Positions 24,547-34,405 of a stretch of DNA of 64,000 nt are shown here, one piece after another (the stretch's first letter is position 1; each line of letters begins with the position of its first letter). The stretch is from Diaphorobacter caeni (GTDB taxonomy: Bacteria; Pseudomonadota; Gammaproteobacteria; Burkholderiales; Burkholderiaceae_C). The position numbers and the translations under genes were made by a program. The notes beneath the pieces were generated by a model. That model was not told the DNA's origin, searched no databases, and saw only the letters and a list, made by a program, of their open reading frames with translations. The stretch is from NCBI RefSeq assembly GCF_015354245.1, contig NZ_JADKYZ010000009.1, positions 62,001 through 126,000 on the forward strand, read 5' to 3'.

Positions 24547-25461
24547 TCAATCGCACTGCAGCTTGCCCTGCGCATCCTTCACGAGCAGGTCCACCAGTTC
24601 GCGTGCGAACGATGGCAGTGCCTCCATGCTGCGCACGCAGATCTGCATTTCGCGCACCGACCACGCGTCGGCCAGCGGCACGATGCTGATCGCCATCGCC
24701 TGCGCATGTCGGCTGGCGGCCGACTCGGGAAGAATGCCCACACCCACGCCGGACTCGATCATGCGGCAGGCGGTCTCGAAGTTGCCGACCTGGATGCGCT
24801 GCTTGATCGGACGATGAAGCTGATCGCTCGCCTGCCGAAGAAACGCGTGGATCGCGCTCGACTCGTGCAGGCCGACATGGTCAAGCTCGAGCGTGTCGGC
24901 AAAGTCCACCTGCATCTGCCCGTCGAGGGCATGACCGCGCGGCACCACCAGCACCAACCGGTCGCGCCGGTAGGGCAAGGTCTCGAGATTCTCGGTGCGC
25001 ACCAGTCCCGCGACGATGCCGATGTCGGTCTGCCCTTCCGTCACGGCGCGCACGATGTCGTGCGACAGCCGCTCGCGCAGGTCGATGTTCACGTCCGGGT
25101 TGCGCCTGAGATAGTGGCGCAGCACGTCCGGCAGAAACTCCCCGAGCGATGTGGTGTTGGCGAATACCCGCACATGGCCCTTGATGCCGCTGGCGTATTC
25201 CTGCATGTCGCCGCGCAGATGCTCGATCTGCCCGAGCACCATGCGCGCGTGCGTCACGAAAGCCTGACCCGGCGGCGTCAGCGTCACCCCCTGACTGGTG
25301 CGATACAGCAGCTTGGTTCCGATGCTCTCCTCCAGATTCTTGATGCGCGTGCTGGCCGCAGGCAGCGATATGAAGGACAGCTCAGCCCCGCGCGTCATGC
25401 TGTTGGCTTCGGCGATGTGCACCATCAGGCGCAGGTCAACTAGGTCGAAATGCATGGACAT
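24547..25461 (-). CDS. LysR-family transcriptional regulator
   Basis: 304 residues. The N-terminal winged helix (DLRLMVHIAEANSMTRGAEL, SLPAASTRIKNLEESIGTKL) is followed by a co-inducer-binding domain (VRVFANTTSLGEFLPDVL, DIGIVAGLV, LVLVVPRGHAL). It converges with the acyl-CoA dehydrogenase gene and diverges from the CaiB gene at 25617 across 155 bp. LysR regulators usually control the divergent gene, here a CoA-transferase, and sense a pathway metabolite. The co-inducer is unknown. Confidence 0.94.
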   Translation of the reverse strand: MSMHFDLVDLRLMVHIAEANSMTRGAELSFISLPAASTRIKNLEESIGTKLLYRTSQGVTLTPPGQAFVTHARMVLGQIEHLRGDMQEYASGIKGHVRVFANTTSLGEFLPDVLRHYLRRNPDVNIDLRERLSHDIVRAVTEGQTDIGIVAGLVRTENLETLPYRRDRLVLVVPRGHALDGQMQVDFADTLELDHVGLHESSAIHAFLRQASDQLHRPIKQRIQVGNFETACRMIESGVGVGILPESAASRHAQAMAISIVPLADAWSVREMQICVRSMEALPSFARELVDLLVKDAQGKLQCD

Positions 25462-25616
25462 GCGGCGATTCTAGGGAAAGTGAGCGCTGCCGACGAATGT
25501 CTTATTTCAATGATTGGTGGCGAATGCCTGCTTAAAAAGAATGGAAGCCAGCGGTCGGAAACACGCTCTACGATGTCGCCACATTCCGTTCAAGCGGAGA
25601 ACCACCACGGAGACCT

Positions 25617-26888
25617 ATGGCGACGCAGAGCAGCAACACCCATCCCCAAGGCGCACTGAGCCACATTCGCGTGCTTGACCTCTCGCGCGTGCTCGCGGGC
25701 CCCTGGTGCACCCAGAATCTGGCCGACCTGGGTGCCGACGTGATCAAGATCGAAAAACCTGGCGAAGGCGACGACACGCGCCACTGGGGGCCGCCCTTCT
25801 TCAAGGACCCAGACGGCAACGACACGGCGGAAGCCTGCTATTTCGCGTCATGCAATCGCAACAAGCGCTCGGTCACCGTGGACATGGCCACGATCGAAGG
25901 CCAGACGCTGATCCGCGAGCTGACACGGACAAGCGATGTGCTCGTCGAGAATTTCAAGACCGGTGGCCTCCAGCGCTACGGGCTAGACTACGAATCGCTC
26001 AAGGAACTCAATCCGCGCCTGATCTACTGCTCGGTCACCGGTTTCGGCCAGACGGGTCCTTATGCGCCGCGTGCGGGCTATGACCTGCTGGTGCAGGCGA
26101 TGAGCGGCCTCATGAGCATCACCGGCCGCGCCGACGGCGAACCGGGCGGTGGGCCGATGCGCGTGGGCGTCGCGGTGATCGATCTGTTCACCGGCATGTA
26201 CGCCACCACCGCCATTCTCGGCGCCATCGAGGCGCGCCACCGCACCGGACGCGGTCAGCACATCGACATGGCGCTGCTGGATGTGGCGATGGCCGTGCTC
26301 GCCAATCAGGGCGCCGGGTTTCTCAACGCGGGCAACATCCCGCAGCGCCTCGGCAACACTCACCCAAGCGTCGTTCCCTATCAGGACTTTCCCACGGCCG
26401 ACGGCAACATGCTGCTGGCCATCGGCAACGACGGCCAGTTCGCGCGCTTTTGTGAAGCCGCTGGAATCGACTGGGGCGGCGACGACAAATTCCGCACCAA
26501 CAGCGCCCGCGTCAAGCACCGGGAGGAACTGATCCCCCGCATGTGCGACATCACACGCCAGCGCGCCACCGCCGAATGGGTGGCGCTGCTCGAGGACAAG
26601 GCCGTGCCCTGCGGCCCGATCAACAACATCGCCGAAGCCTACGCAGATCCCCATGTGCAATCGCGGAGCATCCGCGTCGAGCAGGACCGCTTCACCGACG
26701 CGCCCGATGACCTTGCGTGCGCCAACCGCATCGTCACCGCCGCGAGTCCCCTGCGGCTGTCGGACACGCCCACGGCGCTGCGCCATGCCCCGCCGTCGCT
26801 GGGCCAGCACACAGAAGAAGTGCTGCAGGCGGAACTCGGGCTCACGCTGGCACAGATCGACGGACTGAGAAGACGCAACGTGCTCTGA
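25617..26888 (+). CDS. CaiB/BaiF (class III) CoA-transferase
   Basis: 423 residues from the ATG at 25617. Conserved segments are VLDLSRVLAGPWCTQNLADL, GADVIKIEKPGEGDD, NRNKRSVTVDM, VLVENFKTGGLQRYG, GFGQTGPYAPRAGYDLLVQA and GRGQHIDMALLD with the presumed catalytic Asp. The family moves CoA between a donor thioester and a free acid by a covalent Asp-acyl intermediate. It stands alone, divergent from a LysR gene that probably regulates it. Donor and acceptor cannot be read from sequence. Confidence 0.93.
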   Translation: MATQSSNTHPQGALSHIRVLDLSRVLAGPWCTQNLADLGADVIKIEKPGEGDDTRHWGPPFFKDPDGNDTAEACYFASCNRNKRSVTVDMATIEGQTLIRELTRTSDVLVENFKTGGLQRYGLDYESLKELNPRLIYCSVTGFGQTGPYAPRAGYDLLVQAMSGLMSITGRADGEPGGGPMRVGVAVIDLFTGMYATTAILGAIEARHRTGRGQHIDMALLDVAMAVLANQGAGFLNAGNIPQRLGNTHPSVVPYQDFPTADGNMLLAIGNDGQFARFCEAAGIDWGGDDKFRTNSARVKHREELIPRMCDITRQRATAEWVALLEDKAVPCGPINNIAEAYADPHVQSRSIRVEQDRFTDAPDDLACANRIVTAASPLRLSDTPTALRHAPPSLGQHTEEVLQAELGLTLAQIDGLRRRNVL

Positions 26889-26951
26889 ATCGATTGCTGC
26901 AAAGCACTTCAAAAGCGGAGTCGCCACAAAAGAAGCGCTGTGCGCCCCCAC

Positions 26952-26986
26952 AAAAGCCCGTCGGATGGAACGCCGACCGGCCTTTG
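26952..26986. terminator. Probable bidirectional terminator
   Basis: An imperfect stem, roughly AAAGCCCGTCGG with CCGACCGGCCTTT around an 8-base loop, lies between the convergent CaiB and Pat-like genes. A-rich and T-rich flanks suit termination on both strands, but the stem has a mismatch or bulge. Confidence 0.5.
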
Positions 26987-27028
26987 AGGCAATACGTCGC
27001 AGCCGGTAGACAGCATGCTCCCCTGAAT

Positions 27029-29746
27029 CTAGAGCTGATGGACGACGAGACGAAACTCCGGATCATCCGGGAACGCCTTGATTTCAAAACCAAGCCTGCG
27101 CATGAGCTTGAGCATGTTGGGATTGTTGCCAAGCACGAGTCCCTGTATCTCGGCGAGGCCCCGGTCCCGCGCGACTTCCATGATCGCCAGCATCAAGCGC
27201 GACCCAAGCCCCCGCCCCGCAAAATCGTCCGCCACCAGCAGCGCAAACTCGCAGCTCGACTGGTCAGGATTCGTCACATAGCGCGAAACGCCGACGATAC
27301 GCTCGGTCTCGGTGACCTGTCCCTCGTCATCGACCGCACTCTCCTTCTGCACCGCCACCAGCGCCATTTCGCGGTCATAGTCGATGAGGGTGAACCGCGC
27401 GAGCATCGAGGCGGGCAACTCCGCGAGCTGCGAGACAAAACGGAAATACCGGCTCTCCGGCGACAGCTCCCGCACCAGCTTCTGCAGCATCTGCGCGTCG
27501 TCGGGGCGGATCGGACGCACATGGTATTCACCGCCGCCGCGCATCGGCCAGATCTGCTCATAGCGCGCGGGGTACGGCATGATCGCCAAGTGCGCGTAGC
27601 TCGAATCCGCACCGAGCAGGCCGGTCGTGAGCGTGCCCGACGCGCCATGGGTCGCCTCGCCGACGACGATGCGCGCATCCACCGCGACCACGCCGTTGGC
27701 GTCCACGATCAGCGGGTTGATGTCCATTTCGCGCAACTGTGGCAGCGCGCAGGCCATTTCCGAGACGCGCAGCAGCACCTGCTCCAGCGCCTCGAAATTC
27801 ACCGGGTCGGCCCCGCGCCATTCGCCCAGCGTCTCGGCGACGCGTGAACGCTCGATCAGGCGACGGGCCAGAAACTGGTTGAGCGGCGGCAGCTCCATCG
27901 AGCCATCGTCCATCAGCTCGACCATGGTGCCGCCTGCGCCGAAGGTGATGACCGGGCCAAAGTACTCATCGCTCACGAGGCCGATGCAGATCTCGCGGCC
28001 GCGCCGGGCGCGCGCCATGTTCTGCACGGTCACGCCGTTGATGCGCGCCGTGGGCTGCAGCCGCGCCACGCGCTGCACCATGTCGGCATAGGCATCGCGC
28101 ACTGCCGTGCCGGTATGTACGTTGAGCGCCACCCCGCCGACGTCGGACTTGTGGCTGATGTCGGGCGAATCGATCTTGAGCGCGACCGGGTAGCCGAGCT
28201 GTGTGGCGATCATCATCGCCTCGTGCGCGCTGCGCGCCTGTAGGGTGCGCGTGACCGGAATGTGGAAGGCCGCGAGCAGCGACTTGGACTCCATCTCGGT
28301 GAGCACCTTGCGGCGCTCGGCGAGCACGCTCTCGATGACGAGGCGCGCGCCCTCGATGTCGGGCTTGGCGAGGGTCGACAGCGACGGCGGCGTCTGCAGC
28401 AGCAATTGCTGGTTGCGATAGAAGGTCGAGATGTTGCAGAACGCACCGACCGCCGCTTCGGGCGTGCGAAAGCTCGGGATCTGCGCCTTGCGCAGCGTCT
28501 GGCGCGCGGGCAGCACCAGCGTGTCGCCCAGCCAGCTGGTGAGCAGCGGCTTGCTCATCGAGCGCTTGGCGTCCGAGAGCGCCTGCGCCACCGCCGTCGC
28601 ATCCCTGCCGGGCTTGGGCGAGAAGATCGCGAGCACGCCGTCGATCTGCTTGTCCTTGTTCGCGGCCTCGATCGCGAGGCGGTAATGTTCGGGCCCGGCT
28701 TCCTCCGACAGATCGATCAGATCGGACAGCGTGGCAAGGGGCGGCAACTGCGCGGCCAGCGCCGTGGCGGCCTCGGCCGACAGGCGAGCAAGCCCCAGGC
28801 CCTTTTCATTGATCCAGTCCGCCGCGAGCACGCCGGGGCCGCCGCCGTTGGTGATCACGGCCAGCCGCTGGCCCACTGGGCGGTAGCGTGAGGCGAGGCA
28901 TTTCGCCGCCGAAAACAGCTCGACAAAAGTGCTCACCCGCACGGCACCCGCGCGGCGCAGCGCGGCGTCGAAGACCTCGTCGCTGCCAACGATGGCGCCG
29001 CTGTGGGTCAGCGCTGCCGCGTTGCCCGCGGGCTTGCGCCCCGCCTTGAGCACGATGACTGGCTTGGAATTGGCGGCCGTGCGCAGCGCGCTCATGAAAC
29101 GCCGGGCGTTCTGAATGCCCTCCATGTAGACCACGATGCTCTGCGTGCGAGGGTCATTCGCCAGAAAATCGAGCACGGCGGCGATGCCCAGATCGGTATG
29201 GGGGCCAAGCGACACCACGCTGGAAAAGCCCACCGCATTGCTGCGCGCCCAATCGAGAATCGAAGCGGTCAACGCACCCGACTGGCAGATCAGTCCCAAC
29301 GAGCCTTCCGCCGCAAGCGGCCCCACGGCGCTCGCGTTGAGCTGCAGCGACGGACGCTGTATGCCGAGCGAATTTGGACCGAGCAGAAACATGCCCTCGC
29401 GTTTGGCGATGCGCTTCAAGTCGGACGCCTGCGCCTGCGACATGCCGGTGGACAGCACGATGGCGGCGCGGCAGTTCATGCGTCCAGCCACTTCCATGGC
29501 CGCGACCACTTCATCGGCCGGCAACGCGATCACCGCGAGATCCGCGCGCGCCTGCGCAAGATCGGCCAACGTGCCGCTGGTGTGGATGTCCATGAACGTC
29601 AGGCTGCCGGTGAACTTCTGCGCGCGCAGGGCCTCCTGGACATTGCGCGCCAGCGGCGACAGAGACTCCGGCTTGTCGCCCGGCCCCGCCAGCACGACGA
29701 CCGATGCGGGAGCGAACAAGGGGGTGAGGTAGTGCTTATCCAACAT
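27029..29746 (-). CDS. pat: Pat-like protein: NDP-forming acyl-CoA synthetase domains fused to a GNAT acetyltransferase
   Basis: 905 residues from the ATG at 29746; the open frame extends upstream without a good ribosome site. The order is CoA-binding Rossmann domain (about 10-130), succinyl-CoA-ligase-like domains including LTHSGAIVGSDEVFDAALRR and ITNGGGPGVLAADW, an ATP-grasp domain (about 500-730, GYPVALKIDSPDISHKSDVG), then a C-terminal GNAT domain with GRGLGSRLM. This is the architecture of Salmonella Pat, which acetylates Acs-type ligases. The His aligned with the phosphorylated His of acetate-CoA ligases is retained here, so residual synthetase activity cannot be excluded. PrpE, a likely target, is encoded at 40-42 kb. 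Confidence 0.88.
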   Translation of the reverse strand: MLDKHYLTPLFAPASVVVLAGPGDKPESLSPLARNVQEALRAQKFTGSLTFMDIHTSGTLADLAQARADLAVIALPADEVVAAMEVAGRMNCRAAIVLSTGMSQAQASDLKRIAKREGMFLLGPNSLGIQRPSLQLNASAVGPLAAEGSLGLICQSGALTASILDWARSNAVGFSSVVSLGPHTDLGIAAVLDFLANDPRTQSIVVYMEGIQNARRFMSALRTAANSKPVIVLKAGRKPAGNAAALTHSGAIVGSDEVFDAALRRAGAVRVSTFVELFSAAKCLASRYRPVGQRLAVITNGGGPGVLAADWINEKGLGLARLSAEAATALAAQLPPLATLSDLIDLSEEAGPEHYRLAIEAANKDKQIDGVLAIFSPKPGRDATAVAQALSDAKRSMSKPLLTSWLGDTLVLPARQTLRKAQIPSFRTPEAAVGAFCNISTFYRNQQLLLQTPPSLSTLAKPDIEGARLVIESVLAERRKVLTEMESKSLLAAFHIPVTRTLQARSAHEAMMIATQLGYPVALKIDSPDISHKSDVGGVALNVHTGTAVRDAYADMVQRVARLQPTARINGVTVQNMARARRGREICIGLVSDEYFGPVITFGAGGTMVELMDDGSMELPPLNQFLARRLIERSRVAETLGEWRGADPVNFEALEQVLLRVSEMACALPQLREMDINPLIVDANGVVAVDARIVVGEATHGASGTLTTGLLGADSSYAHLAIMPYPARYEQIWPMRGGGEYHVRPIRPDDAQMLQKLVRELSPESRYFRFVSQLAELPASMLARFTLIDYDREMALVAVQKESAVDDEGQVTETERIVGVSRYVTNPDQSSCEFALLVADDFAGRGLGSRLMLAIMEVARDRGLAEIQGLVLGNNPNMLKLMRRLGFEIKAFPDDPEFRLVVHQL

Positions 29747-29943
29747 GGTGATGGTGAAACGACAGTGGCTGACCGGTGCCCGCGCCCATGGGATTGCGTC
29801 CCCATGACGGCGTGACAACTCACGAAAGCACATTGTCCAGCACTTGAGGGGAAACGATAGCTTCAACCGCCTCGACGTTTGTTTTTCGTCATAGTGCGAG
29901 CTTATCGATCGGCGTATTCAGCCCCAGCCCGTCGCTCGAGGAG

Positions 29944-31269
29944 TCAAACGGCGGCCTGACGAGGACTGTCGCCGCGCATCTGCTGCACCACGGCGAGCGC
30001 GGTGGACATCGCAGCGCCCCGGTGTGCGCTGGTGAAAGCATGGCAGCGCGAGGCCAGATCGGCGAGGCGCTCGGGCTCGTTGACAAGGCGCACGGATTCG
30101 AGCACGCCCGCGTCGATGTCGACCACCCGCAGCGCGACGCCCGCATCGGCGGCCAGTTCGGACGCCTCGGCGAAATTGAAGGTGTGCGGCCCCATGATGA
30201 CCGGGCAGTCGCATGACAGCGCCTCGATCAGGTTCTGTCCACCCAGCGGCTCGAAACTGCCGCCGAGCATCGCGGCATGGGCCATTCCGTAGTACTGCGC
30301 CATCTCGCCCATGCTGTCGCCAAGCCAGACGTCGGCGGCTTCCGGTGCATCGACCCAGGCGCTGCGGCGCGAGACCGTCAGACCCGCATCGACGCACAGC
30401 GCGATCACCTCGTCAAAACGTTGCGGATGGCGCGGCACCAGCAGCCATTGCACTTGCTGTTGCCTGCTCGCGAAGCTCTCGCGCTGACGCAGCCAAGCCT
30501 GAAGCCATGCGGCCTCCTCGCCCTCGCGGCTGCTCGCGAACAGCACCACCGGGCGTTCGCTGGTCGCGCGCCAGGCACGGCCGCGTGCGAGCAAGGCCGC
30601 GTCGGGCACGCTGTCGAACTTGAGATTGCCGAGCACCCCACGCACCGGCGCACCGACGTCCGCGAGTCGCCGGGCGTCCACCTCGGTCTGCGCCCAGACG
30701 GCCGACAGGCTGCGGTATGCGGGCCCAGCCAGCCACGACAGCCGCTTGGCCCCGCGCCACGACTTCTCGTTCATGCGCGCGTTCGCAAGCACCAGCGGAA
30801 TGCCCCGCTCCCTGCAGCCAGCCACCAGATTCGGCCAGATCTCGGTCTCCATGAGCACGCCGATGTCGGGCCGGAAGTTCAGCAGGAATCGGCGCACCGC
30901 CTGCGGTGAATCCCAGGGTTGCCAGACCTGGATGTCGTCTGCGCGCAGCAGCTTCTTGCCCTCTTCGCGCCCCGTGGCCGTGCCGTTGGTGAGCAACAGC
31001 TGCATGCCGGGCAGGAGTTCGCGCAGTTCCTTGAGCAGGATGGCGGCGGCGCGCGTCTCGCCCAGCGACACCGCGTGGATCCAGACGAGCGGCCGGGCCG
31101 CCCCCCCAGATGCCCCGGACGCGCCAGCCACGCGCGGCGGCGTGTCGTAGTGCCCGAAGCGTTCGCCGACGGCCATGGCGTAGCCCGGCTCGGATTGCGC
31201 GCGCCGCGCCAGCTTGCGCCGCAGGAGCGGCGTCGCCAGCTGAATCGCCAGTGAATAGAGTCCCCTCAC
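29944..31269 (-). CDS. waaA: 3-deoxy-D-manno-octulosonic acid (Kdo) transferase
   Basis: 441 residues. An N-terminal membrane anchor with a basic stretch (LYSLAIQLATPLLRRKLARR) precedes the acceptor region with Gly-Glu-Arg-Phe-Gly, the conserved Glu being catalytic in the family. VWIHAVSLGETRAA, TNGTATG, METEIWPNLVAGCRERGIPL, NARMNEKS and GSFEPLGGQNLIEAL follow. It adds Kdo from CMP-Kdo to lipid A precursor at the inner membrane, an essential step of LPS synthesis. It lies downstream of the phosphomannomutase gene and upstream of pat on the same strand. Confidence 0.96.
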   Translation of the reverse strand: MRGLYSLAIQLATPLLRRKLARRAQSEPGYAMAVGERFGHYDTPPRVAGASGASGGAARPLVWIHAVSLGETRAAAILLKELRELLPGMQLLLTNGTATGREEGKKLLRADDIQVWQPWDSPQAVRRFLLNFRPDIGVLMETEIWPNLVAGCRERGIPLVLANARMNEKSWRGAKRLSWLAGPAYRSLSAVWAQTEVDARRLADVGAPVRGVLGNLKFDSVPDAALLARGRAWRATSERPVVLFASSREGEEAAWLQAWLRQRESFASRQQQVQWLLVPRHPQRFDEVIALCVDAGLTVSRRSAWVDAPEAADVWLGDSMGEMAQYYGMAHAAMLGGSFEPLGGQNLIEALSCDCPVIMGPHTFNFAEASELAADAGVALRVVDIDAGVLESVRLVNEPERLADLASRCHAFTSAHRGAAMSTALAVVQQMRGDSPRQAAV

Positions 31270-31291
31270 TGAATGCTCGAAGCGTCGATGC

Positions 31292-32680
31292 TCAGTGCGC
31301 CGCCCCGCCCACCTTGGCTCCGGGCTTCACGCGCTCGAGCAGCGCCAGCATGTCGGTTTCGATGCGGTGCATCGCTTCCTGCGTGTGGCCTTCAAAGCGC
31401 AGCACCAGCACCGGCGTGGTGTTGCTCGCGCGGATCAGGCCAAAGCCGTCCGGCCAGTCGACCCGCAGACCGTCGATGGTGCTGAGCTGTGCGGGTGCGC
31501 TGAACGTGGAGGAAGCGATTTCCTGCAGTTGGGCCGTCAGGCGATGGGGTTCGCCTTCTTCGCAGGTCACGTTGAGCTCGGGCGTCGAGAAACTGGTCGG
31601 CAGCGCATTGAGCACGGCGCTCGGATCGCCGTGTTTGCTCAGGATTTCCAGCAGACGGCAGCCCGCGTAGGTGCCGTCGTCGAAGCCGAACCAGCGCTCC
31701 TTGAAGAAGATATGGCCGCTCATTTCGCCGCCCAGAGGCGCATCGAGCTCCTTCATGCGGGCCTTGATCAGCGAGTGGCCGGTCTTGTACATGACGGCCT
31801 TGCCACCCGCCGCCTCGATGGCGGGCGCAAGGCGCTGGGTGCACTTCACGTCGAACAGAATCGAGCCACCGGGCACGCGCGCGAGCACGTCCTGCGCGAA
31901 CAGCATCATCTGGCGATCGGGAAAGATGTTCTGACCGTCCTTGGTGACGATGCCGAGGCGGTCTCCGTCGCCGTCGAACGCGAGACCGAGTTCGGCGTCG
32001 CTGTTCTTGAGCGCCGCGATCACGTCCTTCAGATTGTCCGGCTTGCTGGGGTCGGGATGGTGGTTGGGGAAATCGCCATCCACCTCGGAAAACAGCTCGA
32101 TCACCTCGCAGCCGATGGCGCGGAAGATGCCCGGAGCCGAAGCGCCCGCGACGCCGTTGCCGGAATCGACGACGATCTTCATCGGACGCGCAAGCTTGAT
32201 GTCGCCGACGATGCGGTCCGTGTAAGCCTGCAGCACGTTGGCTTCGCGGATGCTGCCACCTTCGTGCGCCTGCCAGGTCTGCTCGTCCATCACGCGGCGC
32301 AGGTTCTGGATTTCCTCGCCATAGATGGCCTTGCCCGCGAGCACCATCTTGAAGCCGTTGTAATCCTTGGGATTGTGGCTTCCAGTCACCTGGATGCCGC
32401 TGTGGCACAGGGTGGCGGCCGCGAAATACAGCATCGGCGTCGTGACCATGCCCACATCGATCACCTCGATGCCCACGTCCACCAGACCCGCCATCAGCGC
32501 GGCCGACAGCGCGGGGCCGGACAGACGGCCGTCACGGCCCACCGCCACCACGCGCTCACCCTTGGCGCGCGCGGCCAGTCCGAACGCCCGGCCCAGATTG
32601 TGGGCCACGTCTTCGTTCAGAGTGCTGGGAACAATGCCGCGAATGTCATAGGCTTTGAAAATGGCTGGCGAAAATGGCAC
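31292..32680 (-). CDS. manB: Phosphomannomutase/phosphoglucomutase
   Basis: 462 residues if started at the GTG at 32680 (Val-Pro-Phe-Ser-Pro-Ala-Ile-Phe), the point where homology begins. The four-domain alpha-D-phosphohexomutase pattern is complete: IFKAYDIRGIVPSTLNED, GRDGRLSGP, the phosphoserine loop TGSHNPKDYNGFKM, the metal loop FDGDGDRLGIV, the sugar loop GGEMSGHIFF and the phosphate-binding RASNTTPVLVLRFEG. It interconverts hexose 1- and 6-phosphates for LPS and exopolysaccharide. It is AlgC-like in length and sits next to waaA. Confidence 0.95.
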   Translation of the reverse strand: MPFSPAIFKAYDIRGIVPSTLNEDVAHNLGRAFGLAARAKGERVVAVGRDGRLSGPALSAALMAGLVDVGIEVIDVGMVTTPMLYFAAATLCHSGIQVTGSHNPKDYNGFKMVLAGKAIYGEEIQNLRRVMDEQTWQAHEGGSIREANVLQAYTDRIVGDIKLARPMKIVVDSGNGVAGASAPGIFRAIGCEVIELFSEVDGDFPNHHPDPSKPDNLKDVIAALKNSDAELGLAFDGDGDRLGIVTKDGQNIFPDRQMMLFAQDVLARVPGGSILFDVKCTQRLAPAIEAAGGKAVMYKTGHSLIKARMKELDAPLGGEMSGHIFFKERWFGFDDGTYAGCRLLEILSKHGDPSAVLNALPTSFSTPELNVTCEEGEPHRLTAQLQEIASSTFSAPAQLSTIDGLRVDWPDGFGLIRASNTTPVLVLRFEGHTQEAMHRIETDMLALLERVKPGAKVGGAAH

Positions 32681-32830
32681 GGAACAACCTGTCGATGAAG
32701 TTGAAAAACGGACACGATTGTAGGCGTGCCGGATGGTGCCGCCGTCGCCGCCTGATTTCGTGGACGCGGTTTTTGATGGACATGTCCGAAAACTGCCAGC
32801 GTCCGGCGTCGCCTTCCCTATCATGAAGCC

Positions 32831-34366
32831 ATGACCGAAATCACACCACCCGCCATGACATCCGTGGATGACGCACGCTATCTGGCCCTCAGGGCGCGCG
32901 ATGCGCGCTTTGACGGCAGCTTCTTCACGGGCGTGACCAGCACCGGCATCTACTGCCGCCCGGTCTGCTCCGTGCGGGTTCCGCGCCGGGAAAATTGCCG
33001 CTTTTTCGAGCTGGCGGCTCAGGCCGAGCATGCCGGTTTCCGCCCCTGCCTGCGCTGCCGTCCCGAGCTGGCACCACAGGCGCTGGTCTGGTCGAGTCAG
33101 GACGCGAGCGGCATCTTGCTGCGGCAGGCGCTGCGCATGCTGGACGCGCCCGAGAACTGGTCGGATGTCGAAGGCGGCGCGGTCATCGACTGGCTGGCCG
33201 GGCGCTTGGGCGTGACGGACCGCCATGTGCGCCGGATTTTCAGCGTGGCGCTCGGCATCTCGCCGCTCCAGTACCTTCAGACCCGCCGCCTGCTCGCTGC
33301 CAAGCAGTTGCTGACCGACACGACGCTGCCTATCACCCAGGTCGCGCTCTCCAGCGGCTTTCGCAGCGTCCGCAACTTCAATGCGGCGTTTCTGCAGCAC
33401 TACGCGCTGCGGCCCAGCCAACTGCGCAAGGACGGCGGTGAGTCGGGCGACGGCGATGCGGTGCAGTCGCACGTGATCCGCCTCGGCTGGCGTCCACCCT
33501 ACGATGTGCAGGCCATGCTCGGGTTTCTGGGCACCCGCGCCATCGCGTCGCTGGAACAGCTGGAGGCCGCGCCGCCCAAAGGCATGCCCGGCATGCGCCG
33601 AACGCTGCGCATGGGCGACGGTGCCAAGGCCGCCAGTGGCTGGTTTGACGTGCGTTTTGACGAGGCGTCGGCCCGCCTGCTGCTGACCGTGAGCGACTCC
33701 TTGCTGCCCGTGCTCCCCGCACTGATTGCGCGCGTGCGCGCGATGTTCGATCTGGACGCCGATCTGGGCGTGATCGACGGCGTTCTCGCACCCTTTTTTC
33801 GAGCAGGGGAAGGCATGCGCGTGCCGGGCGCGGCGGACGGCTTTGAGCTCGCGGTGCGCGCCGTGCTGGGCCAGCAGATCACGGTCGCCGCCGCACGCAC
33901 ACTGGCTCAGCGGCTCGTGCAGGCTTTCGGCGAACCCGTCGCCACGCCATGGCCGGAGCTCTCACGGCTGTTCCCCACGGCCGATGCATTGACCCACGCA
34001 AGCGGGGATGCGCTGGGCGCGCTCGGCATCGTGCGCCAGCGCCAGCAGGCGATCAAGGCGATCGCCGCAGCCACGGCCGAAGGCAGGCTGCGGCTGCAGC
34101 CTGGCGAAGACCCAGAAGCCACCATGGCCGCGCTGCGCGAGCTGCCCGGCATTGGTGACTGGACGGCCCAATACATCGCGATGCGCGCCCTTCGCTGGCC
34201 CGACGCATTTCCCGCAGGCGATGTCGCCCTGCAATCGGCGCTGGGCATCGCGCGCGGCACGAACGCGGCACATGCGGCGCGCGATGCGCTCACCGCATCG
34301 CAAGTCTGGCGGCCGTGGCGCAGCTACGCCGTCATGCGCATCTGGGCGGGACTGGCCCGGCCCTGA
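32831..34366 (+). CDS. alkA: Ada-domain / AraC-HTH / AlkA fusion: DNA-3-methyladenine glycosylase II
   Basis: 511 residues. Domain order: an Ada phosphotriester-repair zinc domain (about 15-80) with Cys42, Cys46, Cys73 and Cys76, Cys42 corresponding to the methyl acceptor of Ada; an AraC-type helix-turn-helix (about 100-195, ISPLQYLQTRRLLAAKQLLT); an AlkA N-terminal beta domain; and a C-terminal HhH-GPD glycosylase domain with LPGIGDWTAQYIAMRALRWP and the catalytic-Asp region FPAGDVAL. It would sense methyl phosphotriesters, regulate transcription and excise alkylated bases. The next gene is ogt, so together they cover all Ada-response activities. Possible autoregulation is inference. Confidence 0.93.
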   Translation: MTEITPPAMTSVDDARYLALRARDARFDGSFFTGVTSTGIYCRPVCSVRVPRRENCRFFELAAQAEHAGFRPCLRCRPELAPQALVWSSQDASGILLRQALRMLDAPENWSDVEGGAVIDWLAGRLGVTDRHVRRIFSVALGISPLQYLQTRRLLAAKQLLTDTTLPITQVALSSGFRSVRNFNAAFLQHYALRPSQLRKDGGESGDGDAVQSHVIRLGWRPPYDVQAMLGFLGTRAIASLEQLEAAPPKGMPGMRRTLRMGDGAKAASGWFDVRFDEASARLLLTVSDSLLPVLPALIARVRAMFDLDADLGVIDGVLAPFFRAGEGMRVPGAADGFELAVRAVLGQQITVAAARTLAQRLVQAFGEPVATPWPELSRLFPTADALTHASGDALGALGIVRQRQQAIKAIAAATAEGRLRLQPGEDPEATMAALRELPGIGDWTAQYIAMRALRWPDAFPAGDVALQSALGIARGTNAAHAARDALTASQVWRPWRSYAVMRIWAGLARP

Positions 34367-34405
34367 TCGTGAACCCTCAGTCAATCGACATTCCGGAGCA
34401 CTTCC

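Noticed and set aside
25553-25575. AAACACGCTCT resembling one end of the dispersed repeat
   Set aside because: Only about 11 bases match, without the adjoining GATCGT arm or the second arm. Likely chance.
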